In this document: one piece after another, positions 30,746-39,860 of the stretch | Layout of the letters: each line of letters opens with the position of its first letter | Numbering within the stretch: the stretch's first letter is position 1 | Source of the DNA: Sphingomonas sp. | GTDB taxonomy: Bacteria; Pseudomonadota; Alphaproteobacteria; Sphingomonadales; Sphingomonadaceae | Length of the DNA: 64,000 nucleotides | Reading direction: 5' to 3' | Assembly: GCF_030145815.1 (NCBI RefSeq) | Contig: NZ_JAIXHL010000005.1 | Coordinates: 62,001-126,000 of the forward strand | The notes under the pieces: model-generated | Told to the model about the DNA's origin: nothing | The model's input: only the letters and a program-made list of their open reading frames with translations | Database searches by the model: none | Translations under genes and position numbers: made by a program

Positions 30746-31275
30746 GCCAGCCACTCGTCGCGAAGCAGGCCGTAGAGCGTCGTGTCGCGCACACCGAGAT
30801 GGGTTTCCCACTCGGCGCGCAGAAGCCCTTCAAGCTTGAAGCCAAGCCGTTCGAGCAGCCCGCGTGAGGCGGCATTATCGGGGTCGGTGTCGGCGAACAC
30901 CTTGCGCTGCCCCTCGGCAAAGATGCGGCCAATCACCGCACTCACCGCTTCGCGCGCGAAGCCGCCGCCCCAATGCGTCCGTGCGAACAGGTAACCGAGT
31001 TCGGTGACATTGCCCTGCCGCTTCTCCCCCGCCGCGACCATGCCGATCGCGGTATCGTCGCCCCGCACCGTCACCGCCCAGGCGCGCCAGTCGTCCGCGT
31101 GCCGCTCGAAATCGGCGCGCGTTTCGTCAACGCTGGCATGCGGCGGGCCGGACCAGTAGCGCATCAGATCGGGATCGGCGAAGCTGGGGAACAGCGCGTC
31201 GGCATCGTCCACGCGACGCGGCCGCAGGATCAGGCGCGGCGTTTCCAGAACGATCGTTTCGCGCGGTGCGATCAC
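30730..31275 (-). CDS. GNAT family N-acetyltransferase, RimJ/RimL type
   Basis: 181 residues. It opens IVLETPRLILRPRRVDDADA, has LGYLFARTHWGGGFAREAVS (acetyl-CoA loop) and DPDNAASRGLLERLGFKLEG, the RimJ/RimL pattern. GTG start within the stop of the upstream gene (GTGA overlap), so it is coupled to the metZ operon. Its 3' end overlaps the convergent hydrolase gene by 16 bp. The acceptor, protein N-terminus or antibiotic, is not known. Confidence 0.88.
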   Translation of the reverse strand: MIAPRETIVLETPRLILRPRRVDDADALFPSFADPDLMRYWSGPPHASVDETRADFERHADDWRAWAVTVRGDDTAIGMVAAGEKRQGNVTELGYLFARTHWGGGFAREAVSAVIGRIFAEGQRKVFADTDPDNAASRGLLERLGFKLEGLLRAEWETHLGVRDTTLYGLLRDEWLAQSAT

Positions 31276-32156
31276 ATCGCGTCTGCCGATGGCTTCCGCG
31301 CCTGCTCGATCGCCTGCGCCAGTTCAGGCCGCGCGCAGTATCGAACCTCGAACTCGGTCAGGGCAGGCGGCTCGGGCAGGTCGTGCTTCGCTGCCTGCTC
31401 CTTTTCAAGGCAACGATAGACGGCATAGTCTTCCGTCATCATATCGATCGGAACACGCGACATATCGCGACGCGCAATCGGCGCGGCGAGATTGCGCAGG
31501 TACTTCGCCCAGCCTTCGCGATTTTCGGCGGCATTCTCGGTGCCGTCACCGGCGTTCGGCGCGATCACGATCGCTGCCCGCAACGATTCAGCTTCGTCAA
31601 AGCGACCGAGCTCACGCAATGCGTTCGCCGCGCGGGCACGCATCGCGATCGATTCGAAATCGGTGGCACGCGCCGCGCGCGCTTTGACCAGATCGACAAA
31701 CTCGGCATTGTAGCGCGCGGCACGCGATACCGCGGCCGGGCCAGCGTTTTTGGCCTCCCAGGTCGCAGACAACAACAACCATTCAGCATCGGCGTCACCC
31801 AGCATCCGCGCTGTGTGAAAGGCGAGGTAATAGGGAGTTTCGCCCGCTGCGCGCTGCCCGCGATAGACCTCACCCTGAACATAGGGCGTCAGCTTGGCGA
31901 TCTCGGGCCGGGTGAAATCGCGAAACATGACGAGCCCGTTGCCGGGGCATTGGGGGAGTCGGATGGGAAATTCGCCCGATCCGACAGGCATGCCGTCGGG
32001 CAATGACCCCCAGGTCGAGATGCTGCCCAGTTCCTGAAACTTGAATTTCTGGCCACCCACCGGACAGGTCTTGCGGACTGTGAAGTAGGTGCTCGCAACC
32101 GACGGCACGGCGATCAATGTCGCGATCGCCGCGAGCCAGGCCGCAACCCGCGTCAC
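31272..32156 (-). CDS. hypothetical membrane-anchored protein in the metZ operon
   Basis: 294 residues from GTG 32156, which overlaps the lysR stop (GTGA); the frame runs further upstream but inside lysR. The N-terminus is a membrane anchor or signal (RVAAWLAAIATLIAVPSVAS). A CPVGGQKFKF segment and LRELGRFDEAESL suggest a small zinc or thiol site and a helical repeat part, but no family is recognised; it vaguely recalls DUF2225 proteins. The next gene starts in its stop codon. Function unknown. Confidence 0.6.
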   Translation of the reverse strand: MTRVAAWLAAIATLIAVPSVASTYFTVRKTCPVGGQKFKFQELGSISTWGSLPDGMPVGSGEFPIRLPQCPGNGLVMFRDFTRPEIAKLTPYVQGEVYRGQRAAGETPYYLAFHTARMLGDADAEWLLLSATWEAKNAGPAAVSRAARYNAEFVDLVKARAARATDFESIAMRARAANALRELGRFDEAESLRAAIVIAPNAGDGTENAAENREGWAKYLRNLAAPIARRDMSRVPIDMMTEDYAVYRCLEKEQAAKHDLPEPPALTEFEVRYCARPELAQAIEQARKPSADAM

Positions 32157-32947
32157 GCCTCCGCCAGCGCCTCGACCAGCGCCTTCACCTTCTTTTGCCG
32201 CCATTGCGGCAGCGGTGCGACCAGCCAATAGCCGAGGCGCGAGGGGTTCGGGTCGCCGACCACCGCGACGCGGCCGGCGGCGATGTCGGCGCGGGCGAGC
32301 AGTTCGGGCACGGTTGCACGGCCCAGCCCCTCTGCAGCGGCGTCGAGCGCGAGGCCAGCGTCGCCGACCTTGACCAGCGCGGTGCCATCCTCAGCCACGC
32401 AGCCGGGCCAGCCGATCGGGGTCTCGCCGCGCCCGCCGGGCTTGGCGACGGTGACCATGCCGTCGCTCTCCAGCGCCTCGCCCTCATGCTCGCCCGGGCC
32501 TTCGCCCCAGCGGATGGCAAGGTCGAGATTGGCTTCGGTAAAGTCGATCGCCTCGTCCGCGGCGATCAGCACGAAGCGCAGTTCGGGATCCTCCCGCGCG
32601 ATTTCGGCGAGGCGCGGCATCAGCCATTTTTCGGTTAGGTCGCGCGGCGCGGCGATGGTCAGCGATTTGGACGATTGCCCCGCCTGCATCGCGCGCACCG
32701 CTTCCTCGAACTGGAGGAAGCCGGCCCGCAGTGCGGCAAGGCCGGCCTCTGCCTCCGGCGTCAGTTCCAGACCCTTGGTCGTGCGGCGGAACAGCACGAC
32801 GCCCAGCGTATCCTCCAGCGCGCGGATCTGTTGCCCGACCGCCGCCGGGGTCACCGCCAGCTCATCCGCCGCACGGGTGAAGGACAGATGCCGCGCCGCC
32901 GCGTCGAGCACGCGCAGGCCGTTGAGGGGAAGATGTGTACGCTTCAT
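32153..32947 (-). CDS. LysR-type transcriptional regulator, GcvA-like
   Basis: 264 residues, shorter than the usual 290-310. Helix-turn-helix is at residues about 10-60: LRVLDAAARHLSFTRAADEL, AVTPAAVGQQIRALEDTLG, LFRRTTKGLELT, which is the GcvA/AmpR-like form. The effector domain runs to about 250 and seems trimmed. It lies 3 bp after apaG and overlaps the next gene, so it is co-transcribed with metZ and may regulate it, although LysR regulators are more often divergent from targets. Confidence 0.9.
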   Translation of the reverse strand: MKRTHLPLNGLRVLDAAARHLSFTRAADELAVTPAAVGQQIRALEDTLGVVLFRRTTKGLELTPEAEAGLAALRAGFLQFEEAVRAMQAGQSSKSLTIAAPRDLTEKWLMPRLAEIAREDPELRFVLIAADEAIDFTEANLDLAIRWGEGPGEHEGEALESDGMVTVAKPGGRGETPIGWPGCVAEDGTALVKVGDAGLALDAAAEGLGRATVPELLARADIAAGRVAVVGDPNPSRLGYWLVAPLPQWRQKKVKALVEALAEA

Positions 32948-32950
32948 GCC

Positions 32951-33349
32951 TTACTCCGCCACCGCCGGTGCGCGCAGCGCAAAGCGGGGGATCGCGACGT
33001 CGAACGTGTGTCCGTCGGCGCCAACCATCAGATAGCTGCCTTCCATCCAGCCGGTCGGCGTGGTGAGCGGACAGCCGGAGACATAATCATAGCTGGCGCC
33101 CGGCGCGATCATCGGCTGTTCGCCGACCACGCCCTCTCCCTCGACCATATGCTGGCCGCCGCGTCCGTCGGTGATCGTCCAGCGGCGCGACAGCAGCTGC
33201 ACCGGCTGGTGCGACCCGTTTTCGATGCGGATATGATAGGCCCAGAACCAGCGGCCGCGGCCCGGCTCCGATTGTTCGGGCAAGTAGCTGACCGACACGC
33301 GCACCGTGATGTCGCGCGTGACCGCTTCCTGGCCGAACAGCGCCTTCAC
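32951..33349 (-). CDS. apaG: ApaG domain protein
   Basis: 132 residues, the whole ApaG beta-sandwich. Motifs: ITVRVSVSYLPEQSEPGRGR, FWAYHIRIENGSHQPVQLLS, RRWTITDGRGGQHMVEGEGV, VGEQPMIAPGASYDYVSG, and the G-rich GWMEGSYLMV. ApaG has been linked to cobalt/magnesium homeostasis and diadenosine tetraphosphate, but its chemistry is unsettled. GTG start inside the metZ stop (GTGA overlap). Confidence 0.94.
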   Translation of the reverse strand: MKALFGQEAVTRDITVRVSVSYLPEQSEPGRGRWFWAYHIRIENGSHQPVQLLSRRWTITDGRGGQHMVEGEGVVGEQPMIAPGASYDYVSGCPLTTPTGWMEGSYLMVGADGHTFDVAIPRFALRAPAVAE

Positions 33350-34554
33350 AGCCCGACTGCCCTCAAGGCCTGATCGAGATCGGCGATCAGGTCGTCAGGG
33401 TCTTCGAGGCCGACATTGAGCCGCAGCATCCCTTCGCGCACGCCCATCAGCAGCCGCTGGTCTTCGGCGACGCCGCTATGCGTGGTGGAGGCGGGATGCG
33501 TCATCAGCGACCGGGAATCGCCGATATTGTTGGAAATGTCGATGAGGCCGAGCGCGTCGAGCAGGCCATGCGCCTGGGTGCGGCCGCCATCGACCTCGAA
33601 CGAGAAGATCGGGCCGACCGCCGCCATCTGACTCATCGCCAGATTGTGCTGGGGGTGGCTGGGCAGGCCGGGATAGTTGACTGCGGCAACGCGCCCTTCG
33701 AGGAAGCGGGCGACTTTCATCGCATTCTCGCTCTGGCGGCGGATGCGCAGGTCGAGCGTCTCTAAGCCTTTCAGCACCACCCAGGCGTTGAACGCGCTCA
33801 GCGTCGGCCCGGTGTTGCGGTGGAAGGGCAACAGCGTGTTGGTGATAAACGCCTCGGTCCCGCAGATCGCGCCGGCGAGGACGCGGCCCTGCCCGTCCAT
33901 CATCTTGGTCGCGCTATACGCGACGATATCCGCGCCAAAATCCATCGGACGTTGCAGAGCGGGGGTGGCGAAGGCGTTGTCGACCACGGTCGTGATGCCG
34001 CGTTCGCGGGCGATGTCGCACACGGCTTTGAGGTCGACGATATCCATCGTCGGATTGGCCGGGGTTTCGAAGAAGAACACCTTGGTATTCGGGCGGATTG
34101 CGTCGACGAATTGCTGCGGATCGCGCGCGTCGACCACCGTCGTCTCGATCCCGAAGCGCGGCATCAGCGTGTCGGTCAGCCAGCGGCACGATCCGAACGC
34201 GGCGCGCCCGCCGACCAGATGGTCGCCCGCCGACAACTGGCACAGCAAAGCCGCCGTCATCGCCGCCATGCCCGACGCGGTGGCGCGGCACGCCTCGGCC
34301 CCTTCGAGCAACGCGATGCGCTGTTCGAGCATCTCGACCGTCGGGTTCTGCAGCCGCGAATAGGTCATGCCCTGCTGATCGCCGGCGAAGCGCGCGGCGG
34401 CGTCCCCGGCACAGTCATAGGCATAGCCCGAGGTGAGGAAGAGCGCTTCGCTCGTCTCCCCCCATTCGCTGCGCGCGGTTCCGCCGCGCACCGCGAGCGT
34501 TGCGGGCTTCCAGTTGCGGGTAATCTCGCGGTCTTGTCCGGTGCGGCGCTTCAT
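33346..34554 (-). CDS. metZ: O-succinylhomoserine sulfhydrylase
   Basis: 402 residues, Cys/Met metabolism PLP family. It makes homocysteine from O-succinylhomoserine and sulfide. Evidence: SEALFLTSGYAYDCAGDAAA, NPTVEMLEQRIALLEGAEAC, DNAFATPALQRPMDFGADIV, and YSATKMMDGQGRVLAGAI with the PLP Lys. MetZ versus MetB/MetC is judged from the N-terminal pattern and sphingomonad context. First gene of metZ-apaG-lysR-hypothetical-GNAT. No SAM riboswitch was found in the 82-bp upstream gap. Confidence 0.9.
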   Translation of the reverse strand: MKRRTGQDREITRNWKPATLAVRGGTARSEWGETSEALFLTSGYAYDCAGDAAARFAGDQQGMTYSRLQNPTVEMLEQRIALLEGAEACRATASGMAAMTAALLCQLSAGDHLVGGRAAFGSCRWLTDTLMPRFGIETTVVDARDPQQFVDAIRPNTKVFFFETPANPTMDIVDLKAVCDIARERGITTVVDNAFATPALQRPMDFGADIVAYSATKMMDGQGRVLAGAICGTEAFITNTLLPFHRNTGPTLSAFNAWVVLKGLETLDLRIRRQSENAMKVARFLEGRVAAVNYPGLPSHPQHNLAMSQMAAVGPIFSFEVDGGRTQAHGLLDALGLIDISNNIGDSRSLMTHPASTTHSGVAEDQRLLMGVREGMLRLNVGLEDPDDLIADLDQALRAVGL

Positions 34555-34636
34555 GATGTCCCTCTAGAAGCGGATGGCGCAGGGGCGCAAGCGCAACGGG
34601 TGACGCACGCCTCAAGCTCAGCTATCGACCCGCCCA

Positions 34637-35875
34637 ATGCTCGACCGTCTCGAACAGCGCCCCGTCCTGCTCGGCCTGCTCCTCGCGGTCGTTGCCCAAT
34701 GCCTCTTCACCGTCGGCGTTGAGCGCCCCAGCATATTGCTGTTCGACGAGGTGCATTACGTCCCCGCCGCGCGAATCCTGCTCGACTTCTCGCACATCAC
34801 CAATCCCGAGCATCCGATGCTGGGCAAGTCGCTGATTGCATTGGGCATTCATCTGATTGGGGACAATGCGCTGGGATGGCGGCTGTTTTCGACGCTGTTC
34901 GGCAGCGCGACGATTGCGGGGGTCTATGCCTTCACCCTGTTGCTGACCCGAGCCACGCGCCCGGCGCTGTTCGCCGCGATCTTCGCGATGCTGGGGCAGA
35001 TGGTGTTCGTGCAGGCGCGGATCGGGATGCTCGACATATTCATGGGCGGGTTTCTGGTCTGGGCCGGTGTCGCCTTCCTCGCCGCGATGCGCGCCGAGTC
35101 GCGGCGGGCATGGGGCTATTGGCTCGCCTCTGCGGTGCTGTTCGGCGCGGCGGTCGGGGTGAAATGGGCGGCGATCCCCTACGTCGCGCTGGCGGGTATC
35201 GCGTTCCTGTGGCTGCGGCTCCGTGACGCCAAACGGTTCGGCGGGATGCACTGGCTGCCCGCGCTGGTCGTGCTCGGCGTGGTCAGCATCGCCACCTATT
35301 TCGCGACGTTCGCCCCCGCCTTTTTCTACACCACCAACCCGATGACGCTGGCGCGGCTGATCCCGTTCCAGTTCGAGATGCTGGCGCTGCAGACCCAGGT
35401 GCTCAGCCCCCATGGCTATCAGTCGAGCTGGTGGACCTGGCCGCTGATGCTGCGCCCGATCTGGTATTTCTATGAGCCCGATCAGGGGGCGATGCGCGGC
35501 GTGTTGCTGATCGGCAATCCGGCGATCATGTGGAGCGGGCTGGTCGCGGTCGCCGCCTGCTGGTGGGCGGGGGTGAAACAAAAGGCCGGAGTGCCGCTCG
35601 CCGTCGCAATCCTGTGGACCTTTTCCCTCGGGGTATGGGCGGTGATCCCCAAGTCGCTGGGATTCTTCTATTATTACTATCTTCCCAGCATCATCTTGTG
35701 CGTCGTGCTGGCCGTCGCGCTGCACCATTGGCGCGACTGGCTCAAACGGCGCGACGAGTGGCTGCTGGTGCCCGCGGTGGGGCTGTTCGCCTATTTCTAC
35801 CCGATCATCGCCGCACAGGATCTGACGAGCACGCGGGCGTTCACCCGCTGGATGTGGCTGCCCGGTTGGGCCTAG
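34637..35875 (+). CDS. phospholipid carrier-dependent glycosyltransferase (PMT/GT39 family)
   Basis: 412 residues with about ten membrane spans. The N-terminal loop LLFDEVHYVPAARILLDF followed by NPEHPMLGKSLIALG is the family's catalytic first periplasmic loop with DE and HP..GK motifs. It transfers a sugar from a lipid carrier to protein or lipid A-like acceptors on the periplasmic face. The end is shorter than many PMT proteins. Divergent from metZ by 82 bp. Confidence 0.87.
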   Translation: MLDRLEQRPVLLGLLLAVVAQCLFTVGVERPSILLFDEVHYVPAARILLDFSHITNPEHPMLGKSLIALGIHLIGDNALGWRLFSTLFGSATIAGVYAFTLLLTRATRPALFAAIFAMLGQMVFVQARIGMLDIFMGGFLVWAGVAFLAAMRAESRRAWGYWLASAVLFGAAVGVKWAAIPYVALAGIAFLWLRLRDAKRFGGMHWLPALVVLGVVSIATYFATFAPAFFYTTNPMTLARLIPFQFEMLALQTQVLSPHGYQSSWWTWPLMLRPIWYFYEPDQGAMRGVLLIGNPAIMWSGLVAVAACWWAGVKQKAGVPLAVAILWTFSLGVWAVIPKSLGFFYYYYLPSIILCVVLAVALHHWRDWLKRRDEWLLVPAVGLFAYFYPIIAAQDLTSTRAFTRWMWLPGWA

Positions 35876-36807
35876 CGCCAGCGCGGACCGCTGATGTCCA
35901 GATCGCGCGCCTTGAGCTGGTCGAGCACGCCCCCCTCTTCCGCCAGCACCCGGATCGGCACGACGGCCAGCGTCACGCCGGGCTGTTTCACCGCCTCGTC
36001 GAGCGCAGCCACCCATTGCCCGCGCAGTTCGGCGCCGAGCTGCGTGTCGGTCCAGGGCCAGCACCGCCCCAGCGCCGTCTCCAGCGGGTTCGCCATCAAC
36101 CCCGGCACATCGAAGCTGGTCCACGCCTTGCCCCGCGCCGTTACGATCTGCGGCCCGATCTCCGCCGCAGCCATCGCCGCGTCGAGGCACGGCAGATGCG
36201 TCTCGGGCGCGGCGGCGAAGAGATTGTCGAGCATATCCTCGCCGCGCACCTCCCCGACCGGGCGGGTTGCGATGTCGCCGCGCCGCGCCGCCTTGCGCAC
36301 GACATCGGTGGCGTCATCGCCGGTATCCTTGCTGAACGCCAGCCGCCGCGACAGCAGGTCGAACGACGTGATCAGGAAGTTGCGTCGGCTGTAATCCTGC
36401 TCGTAACGTGCTTCGATCGCGCGCAGCCGCGCCAGTCGCGGTGCGTCGAGATAGTCCGCCGCAACCCGCCCATCGGGCAATTTGGTGAGCTTCCCGCCCG
36501 CAAAGATCAGCCGCAGGATATCGCCCGGCGACACCTTCGCCTTGGTGCCGAGGATGATCCGCTGCGCGCCACCGGCGGCGCGTTCAAGCCGGTCGGGATA
36601 CCAGGGCGTCGCCCTGGGCACATTGCGGATTTCGCCGACCAGCAGAACGACGCCGGTCTCGGTCCGCACTGTCCACATCGGCGCGCCGGATGTGCGGGCG
36701 GTGACCACCACCTCCTCGGTCGCGTCGGAAGCGGCCTCCTGCGCAGCGGCGGGCAACGGGGCGCTCGCAATGGCGAGCGCGAGGAACAAAGGGCACGAAC
36801 GGATCAT
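35872..36807 (-). CDS. TraB/GumN family protein, secreted
   Basis: 311 residues. Signal peptide to APLPAAAQ. The family core is seen in APMWTVRTETGVVLLVGEIR and YPDRLERAAGGAQRIIL, with PGVTLAVVPIRVLAEEGGVL near the C-terminus, where GumN proteins have a GxxH..G motif; here the His seems replaced. Cys in LPCLDAAM and GRCWPW. Possibly a metalloprotease-like fold, but the function is unsettled. Overlaps the convergent glycosyltransferase by 4 bp. Confidence 0.78.
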   Translation of the reverse strand: MIRSCPLFLALAIASAPLPAAAQEAASDATEEVVVTARTSGAPMWTVRTETGVVLLVGEIRNVPRATPWYPDRLERAAGGAQRIILGTKAKVSPGDILRLIFAGGKLTKLPDGRVAADYLDAPRLARLRAIEARYEQDYSRRNFLITSFDLLSRRLAFSKDTGDDATDVVRKAARRGDIATRPVGEVRGEDMLDNLFAAAPETHLPCLDAAMAAAEIGPQIVTARGKAWTSFDVPGLMANPLETALGRCWPWTDTQLGAELRGQWVAALDEAVKQPGVTLAVVPIRVLAEEGGVLDQLKARDLDISGPRWR

Positions 36808-36858
36808 CCCCGCAGCTTCACTGGAAATCGCAGCACCAATAAGGCAGCTTCAATCGCA

Positions 36859-36901
36859 TCCGCTCGCGAAGCGCGATGACAACGCGAATTTCCACACAGC
36901 T
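36859..36901 (-). pseudogene. remnant copy of a GtrA-type C-terminus
   Basis: On the minus strand this reads AVWKFALSSRFASG, next to the intact end [16 protein letters not shown] of the glycosyltransferase gene 22 bp upstream. Most of the base differences are synonymous, so the fragment was once coding. It is probably the last piece of a lost paralogue or a partial duplication of the 3' end. Confidence 0.6.
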
Positions 36902-36923
36902 GTGCAGGATTTGAGCAGAAGGA

Positions 36924-38027
36924 TCAATACCGCCCCCACACGAAACGCGACGACAGCGCGAAGTTCCACACCGCCGCCACTGCGATCCCCGCCAGCGCAG
37001 ACGGCGCCCATTGCGCCTGCTGGACATCGTGCAGGAACGCCGCGACACCGATATTCGCGACTGCGCCGACCGAGCAGACAATGCAAAAGCCGATCCAGCC
37101 ATCGAGCAACGGCCTCCAACCCTTCAACCGCGCATCGCGATAGGTGAGGCTATTGTTGAGGAAGAAGTTGAACGTCATCGCGATCAGCGTCGCGACGATC
37201 GTGCCGGTGAGGAAGCTGTATTCGAACAGGCGGAAGAACAGCCACAAAGCCGCGAAATGCACCCCAGCGCCGAGCGCTCCGATGGCGGAGAACATCACGA
37301 ACCGCACCGGCACGACCCGCCCGAACATGCGGTCGTACAGCGCGATCAGAAACTCCATCGCGACGACATGGTCGAGCTTGCTCTCCCCGATCTGGCGCGT
37401 GCGGAACACATAGGGGAGCTCGACAAACTTGAGCGCGCGCGGGCTGGCGGTCAGGATGTCGAGCAGGATCTTGAACCCGATCGCTGACAGATGCGGGATG
37501 ATCGCGCGCACCACGTCGCTGCGGATCATGAAAAACCCACTCATCGGATCGCTGAGATCGGCCTTGAGCACCTTGCGCGAGATGCGGGTCGCCAGTTCGG
37601 ACTTGGCGACGCGGTCGCGGTCCCATTCGCCGGTGCCGCCGCCCTCGACGAAGCGCGATCCGATCGCGACGTCTACGGCCTCATCGGCCAGCAGCGCGTC
37701 GAGCATTTTGGGCAACAGCGTTTCGTCATGCTGCATGTCGCCGTCGATCACCGCAACGAACGGCGCGGCGGTGGCGCACATCCCCTCGATCGTCGCCGAT
37801 GACAGGCCGCGCCGCCCGATCCGCTGCACCACCCGCACGCGCGGATCGCTGCGGCCGATCGTGCGGGCGACGTTGGCGGTGCCATCGGGGCTGTTGTCGT
37901 CGACGAAGATCACTTCCCAGCGCCGCCCGGCCAGCGCCGTGTCGAGCGCCGCGACCATCACCGGCACGTTGCGTGCCTCATTGAAGGTCGGGACGACGAC
38001 CGCCAGTTCGAGGCCCGCGTCGCTCAC
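36924..38027 (-). CDS. glycosyltransferase family 2 fused to a GtrA-like membrane domain
   Basis: 367 residues from GTG 38027, which overlaps the leuB stop (GTGA). Residues 1-230 are a GT-A domain of the dolichyl-phosphate-mannose-synthase type: [27 protein letters not shown], and DGDMQHDE with the metal-binding Asp. Residues about 235-365 are a GtrA-like four-helix membrane domain ending [16 protein letters not shown]. It probably loads a sugar on a polyprenyl carrier for a PMT-like enzyme such as the one at 34637. Confidence 0.92.
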   Translation of the reverse strand: MSDAGLELAVVVPTFNEARNVPVMVAALDTALAGRRWEVIFVDDNSPDGTANVARTIGRSDPRVRVVQRIGRRGLSSATIEGMCATAAPFVAVIDGDMQHDETLLPKMLDALLADEAVDVAIGSRFVEGGGTGEWDRDRVAKSELATRISRKVLKADLSDPMSGFFMIRSDVVRAIIPHLSAIGFKILLDILTASPRALKFVELPYVFRTRQIGESKLDHVVAMEFLIALYDRMFGRVVPVRFVMFSAIGALGAGVHFAALWLFFRLFEYSFLTGTIVATLIAMTFNFFLNNSLTYRDARLKGWRPLLDGWIGFCIVCSVGAVANIGVAAFLHDVQQAQWAPSALAGIAVAAVWNFALSSRFVWGRY

Positions 38028-39070
38028 GCCAGCGCCTGCACCACCGCGTCGCCCATCGCCTGCGTCGACAGCGTGCCGCCCAGATCCGCGGTGCGCGCGC
38101 CGCCGGTCAGCGCTGCCGTCACCGCCGCCTCGATCCGGTCCGCCGCGTCCGCCAGCCCAAGCGAATAGCGCAGCAGCATCGCCGCCGACAGGATCGTCGC
38201 GCAGGGATTGGCCTTGCCCTGCCCGGCAATGTCGGGCGCGCTGCCGTGGATCGGCTCGTACAGCCCCTTGCCGCTGCCATCGAGTGCGGCGGAGGGGAGC
38301 ATGCCGATCGACCCGGCGCACATGCTCGCCTGATCCGACAGGATGTCGCCGAACAGATTGCCGGTGACGATCACGTCGAACTGGCCGGGGTTGCGCACCA
38401 GCTGCATCGCGGCATTGTCGACATACATGTGGCTGAGCTCGATGTCGGGATAGCCAGCCGCGACCTCGATCACGACGTCGCGCCACAGCTGCGAGGTTTC
38501 GAGAACATTGGCCTTGTCGACCGAGCACAGCTTGCCGCGCCGCGCGCGCGCGGTTTCGAACCCGACCTTAGCGATGCGGGCGACCTCGTCCTCATTGTAG
38601 GACATGATGTCATAGCCTTCGCGGCGGCCATCAGCGGTGGTGCGCATGCCCTTTTCGCCGAAATAGACGTCGCCGTTGAGCTCACGGACGATCACCATGT
38701 CGATCGCGCCGGCGACTTCGGGGCGCAGCGCGGAGGCATCCTCAAGGCCGGGGAACAGCGTGGCGGGACGCAAATTGGCGAACAGGCCGAGTTCCTTGCG
38801 CAATCCCAGGATGGCCTGTTCGGGGCGCAGATGCCGCTCCAGCGCGTCGCAGCGCGGATCGCCGACCGCGCCGAACAGGATCGCATCGGCACGCTTGGCC
38901 AGATCGAGCGTCGCGGGCGGGAGCGGATGGCCGTCGCTGAAATAGGCCGCACCGCCGACCGGCGCTTCCTCGAACGTCAGGCCGAGATCGAGGGCGTCGA
39001 GGACGCGGCGCGCCTGCGCGGTAACTTCGGGGCCGATCCCGTCGCCGGGAAGGATTGCGATCAACGGCAT
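38024..39070 (-). CDS. leuB: 3-isopropylmalate dehydrogenase
   Basis: 348 residues. Leucine biosynthesis, NAD-dependent oxidative decarboxylation of 3-isopropylmalate. Evidence: [87 protein letters not shown], and [18 protein letters not shown]. Full length. It lies in a minus-strand run after recO and before the glycosyltransferase, with which it overlaps. Confidence 0.97.
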   Translation of the reverse strand: MPLIAILPGDGIGPEVTAQARRVLDALDLGLTFEEAPVGGAAYFSDGHPLPPATLDLAKRADAILFGAVGDPRCDALERHLRPEQAILGLRKELGLFANLRPATLFPGLEDASALRPEVAGAIDMVIVRELNGDVYFGEKGMRTTADGRREGYDIMSYNEDEVARIAKVGFETARARRGKLCSVDKANVLETSQLWRDVVIEVAAGYPDIELSHMYVDNAAMQLVRNPGQFDVIVTGNLFGDILSDQASMCAGSIGMLPSAALDGSGKGLYEPIHGSAPDIAGQGKANPCATILSAAMLLRYSLGLADAADRIEAAVTAALTGGARTADLGGTLSTQAMGDAVVQALA

Positions 39071-39119
39071 GACAACTCCACCTGCTCAAGGTGCAGGCCC
39101 CTTGCCGTGCTGCGCCGCA

Positions 39120-39851
39120 TCACGCAACCGCCCTGTTGATGCGGTCGACCAACCGCCCCCGAGCTGCCAGCACCTCCGCCGCCTTGCCGTGGAGCAGGTC
39201 GCGGTCGAGGAAATGGCCGGTGAGGCGCAGGCCGTCGCGGATATCGTCCCACTCCGCCGCCCCGCCCTGGCGGAGGAAGGGGGGCAAGCGAAACAGTCTT
39301 GCTTCATAGCCGGTGGCGGCGGCGGCGCTGACGGCCATGCCGCTTTTAGGGCTGACGAACGCCAGATCCTCGGTCGCGCCGGTGGCGGCGCACTGGTCGA
39401 GGTCGAGGCCGAACCCGAGCAGGGCCAGCAGCAACAGTTCGTAGCGGACCATCGCCACCGCCCAGCCCCGTGCCGCCGGGGCGGCTTCGATCGCGTCGAG
39501 CAGCCCCTCCAACGCCGAGTGGAGCGGCGGATAGGGCTGGCCTTCGGGCAGGGCCGCGGCGGTCAGCGCGGTCGCCCAGTCGATCGCGGCGGCGGACAAA
39601 GGTTCGCGGAACAGGGGCGCGCGGCTGTGGACCAGTTCGGCCACCAGCGCCGGCAGCTGATCCTCGGTCCGGGCGCGCCAGTCGCCGAGGATCACATTGC
39701 CCGGCTGGAGCACCGGGCGGTGTTGCCGCGACCTTCCACCCCGGACATAGCCGGCCAGCAACCCCGCTTCGGCGGTCAGCGCCCTGACGATCGCCCCGCT
39801 TTCGCCATGCGGGCGGATCGCGACGATGATGGCGGGAGCACGCAGATGCAT
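39120..39851 (-). CDS. recO: DNA repair protein RecO
   Basis: 243 residues. With RecR it loads RecA on SSB-coated gaps. The N-terminal OB-fold begins [20 protein letters not shown] and [20 protein letters not shown]. The rest is the helical domain ([29 protein letters not shown]). Only one of the four zinc Cys of long RecO proteins is evident. It lies 9 bp after the acetyltransferase gene and 49 bp before leuB. Confidence 0.9.
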   Translation of the reverse strand: MHLRAPAIIVAIRPHGESGAIVRALTAEAGLLAGYVRGGRSRQHRPVLQPGNVILGDWRARTEDQLPALVAELVHSRAPLFREPLSAAAIDWATALTAAALPEGQPYPPLHSALEGLLDAIEAAPAARGWAVAMVRYELLLLALLGFGLDLDQCAATGATEDLAFVSPKSGMAVSAAAATGYEARLFRLPPFLRQGGAAEWDDIRDGLRLTGHFLDRDLLHGKAAEVLAARGRLVDRINRAVA

Positions 39852-39860
39852 GCCCTGCCC

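Noticed and set aside
34555..34636. SAM-type riboswitch upstream of metZ
   Set aside because: The 82-bp gap shows none of the conserved SAM-II or SAM-alpha blocks.
38028..38528. Upstream extension of the GT2 frame into leuB
   Set aside because: The extension lies inside leuB on the same strand in another frame; the GTG at 38027 gives a normal GT2 start and a GTGA overlap.
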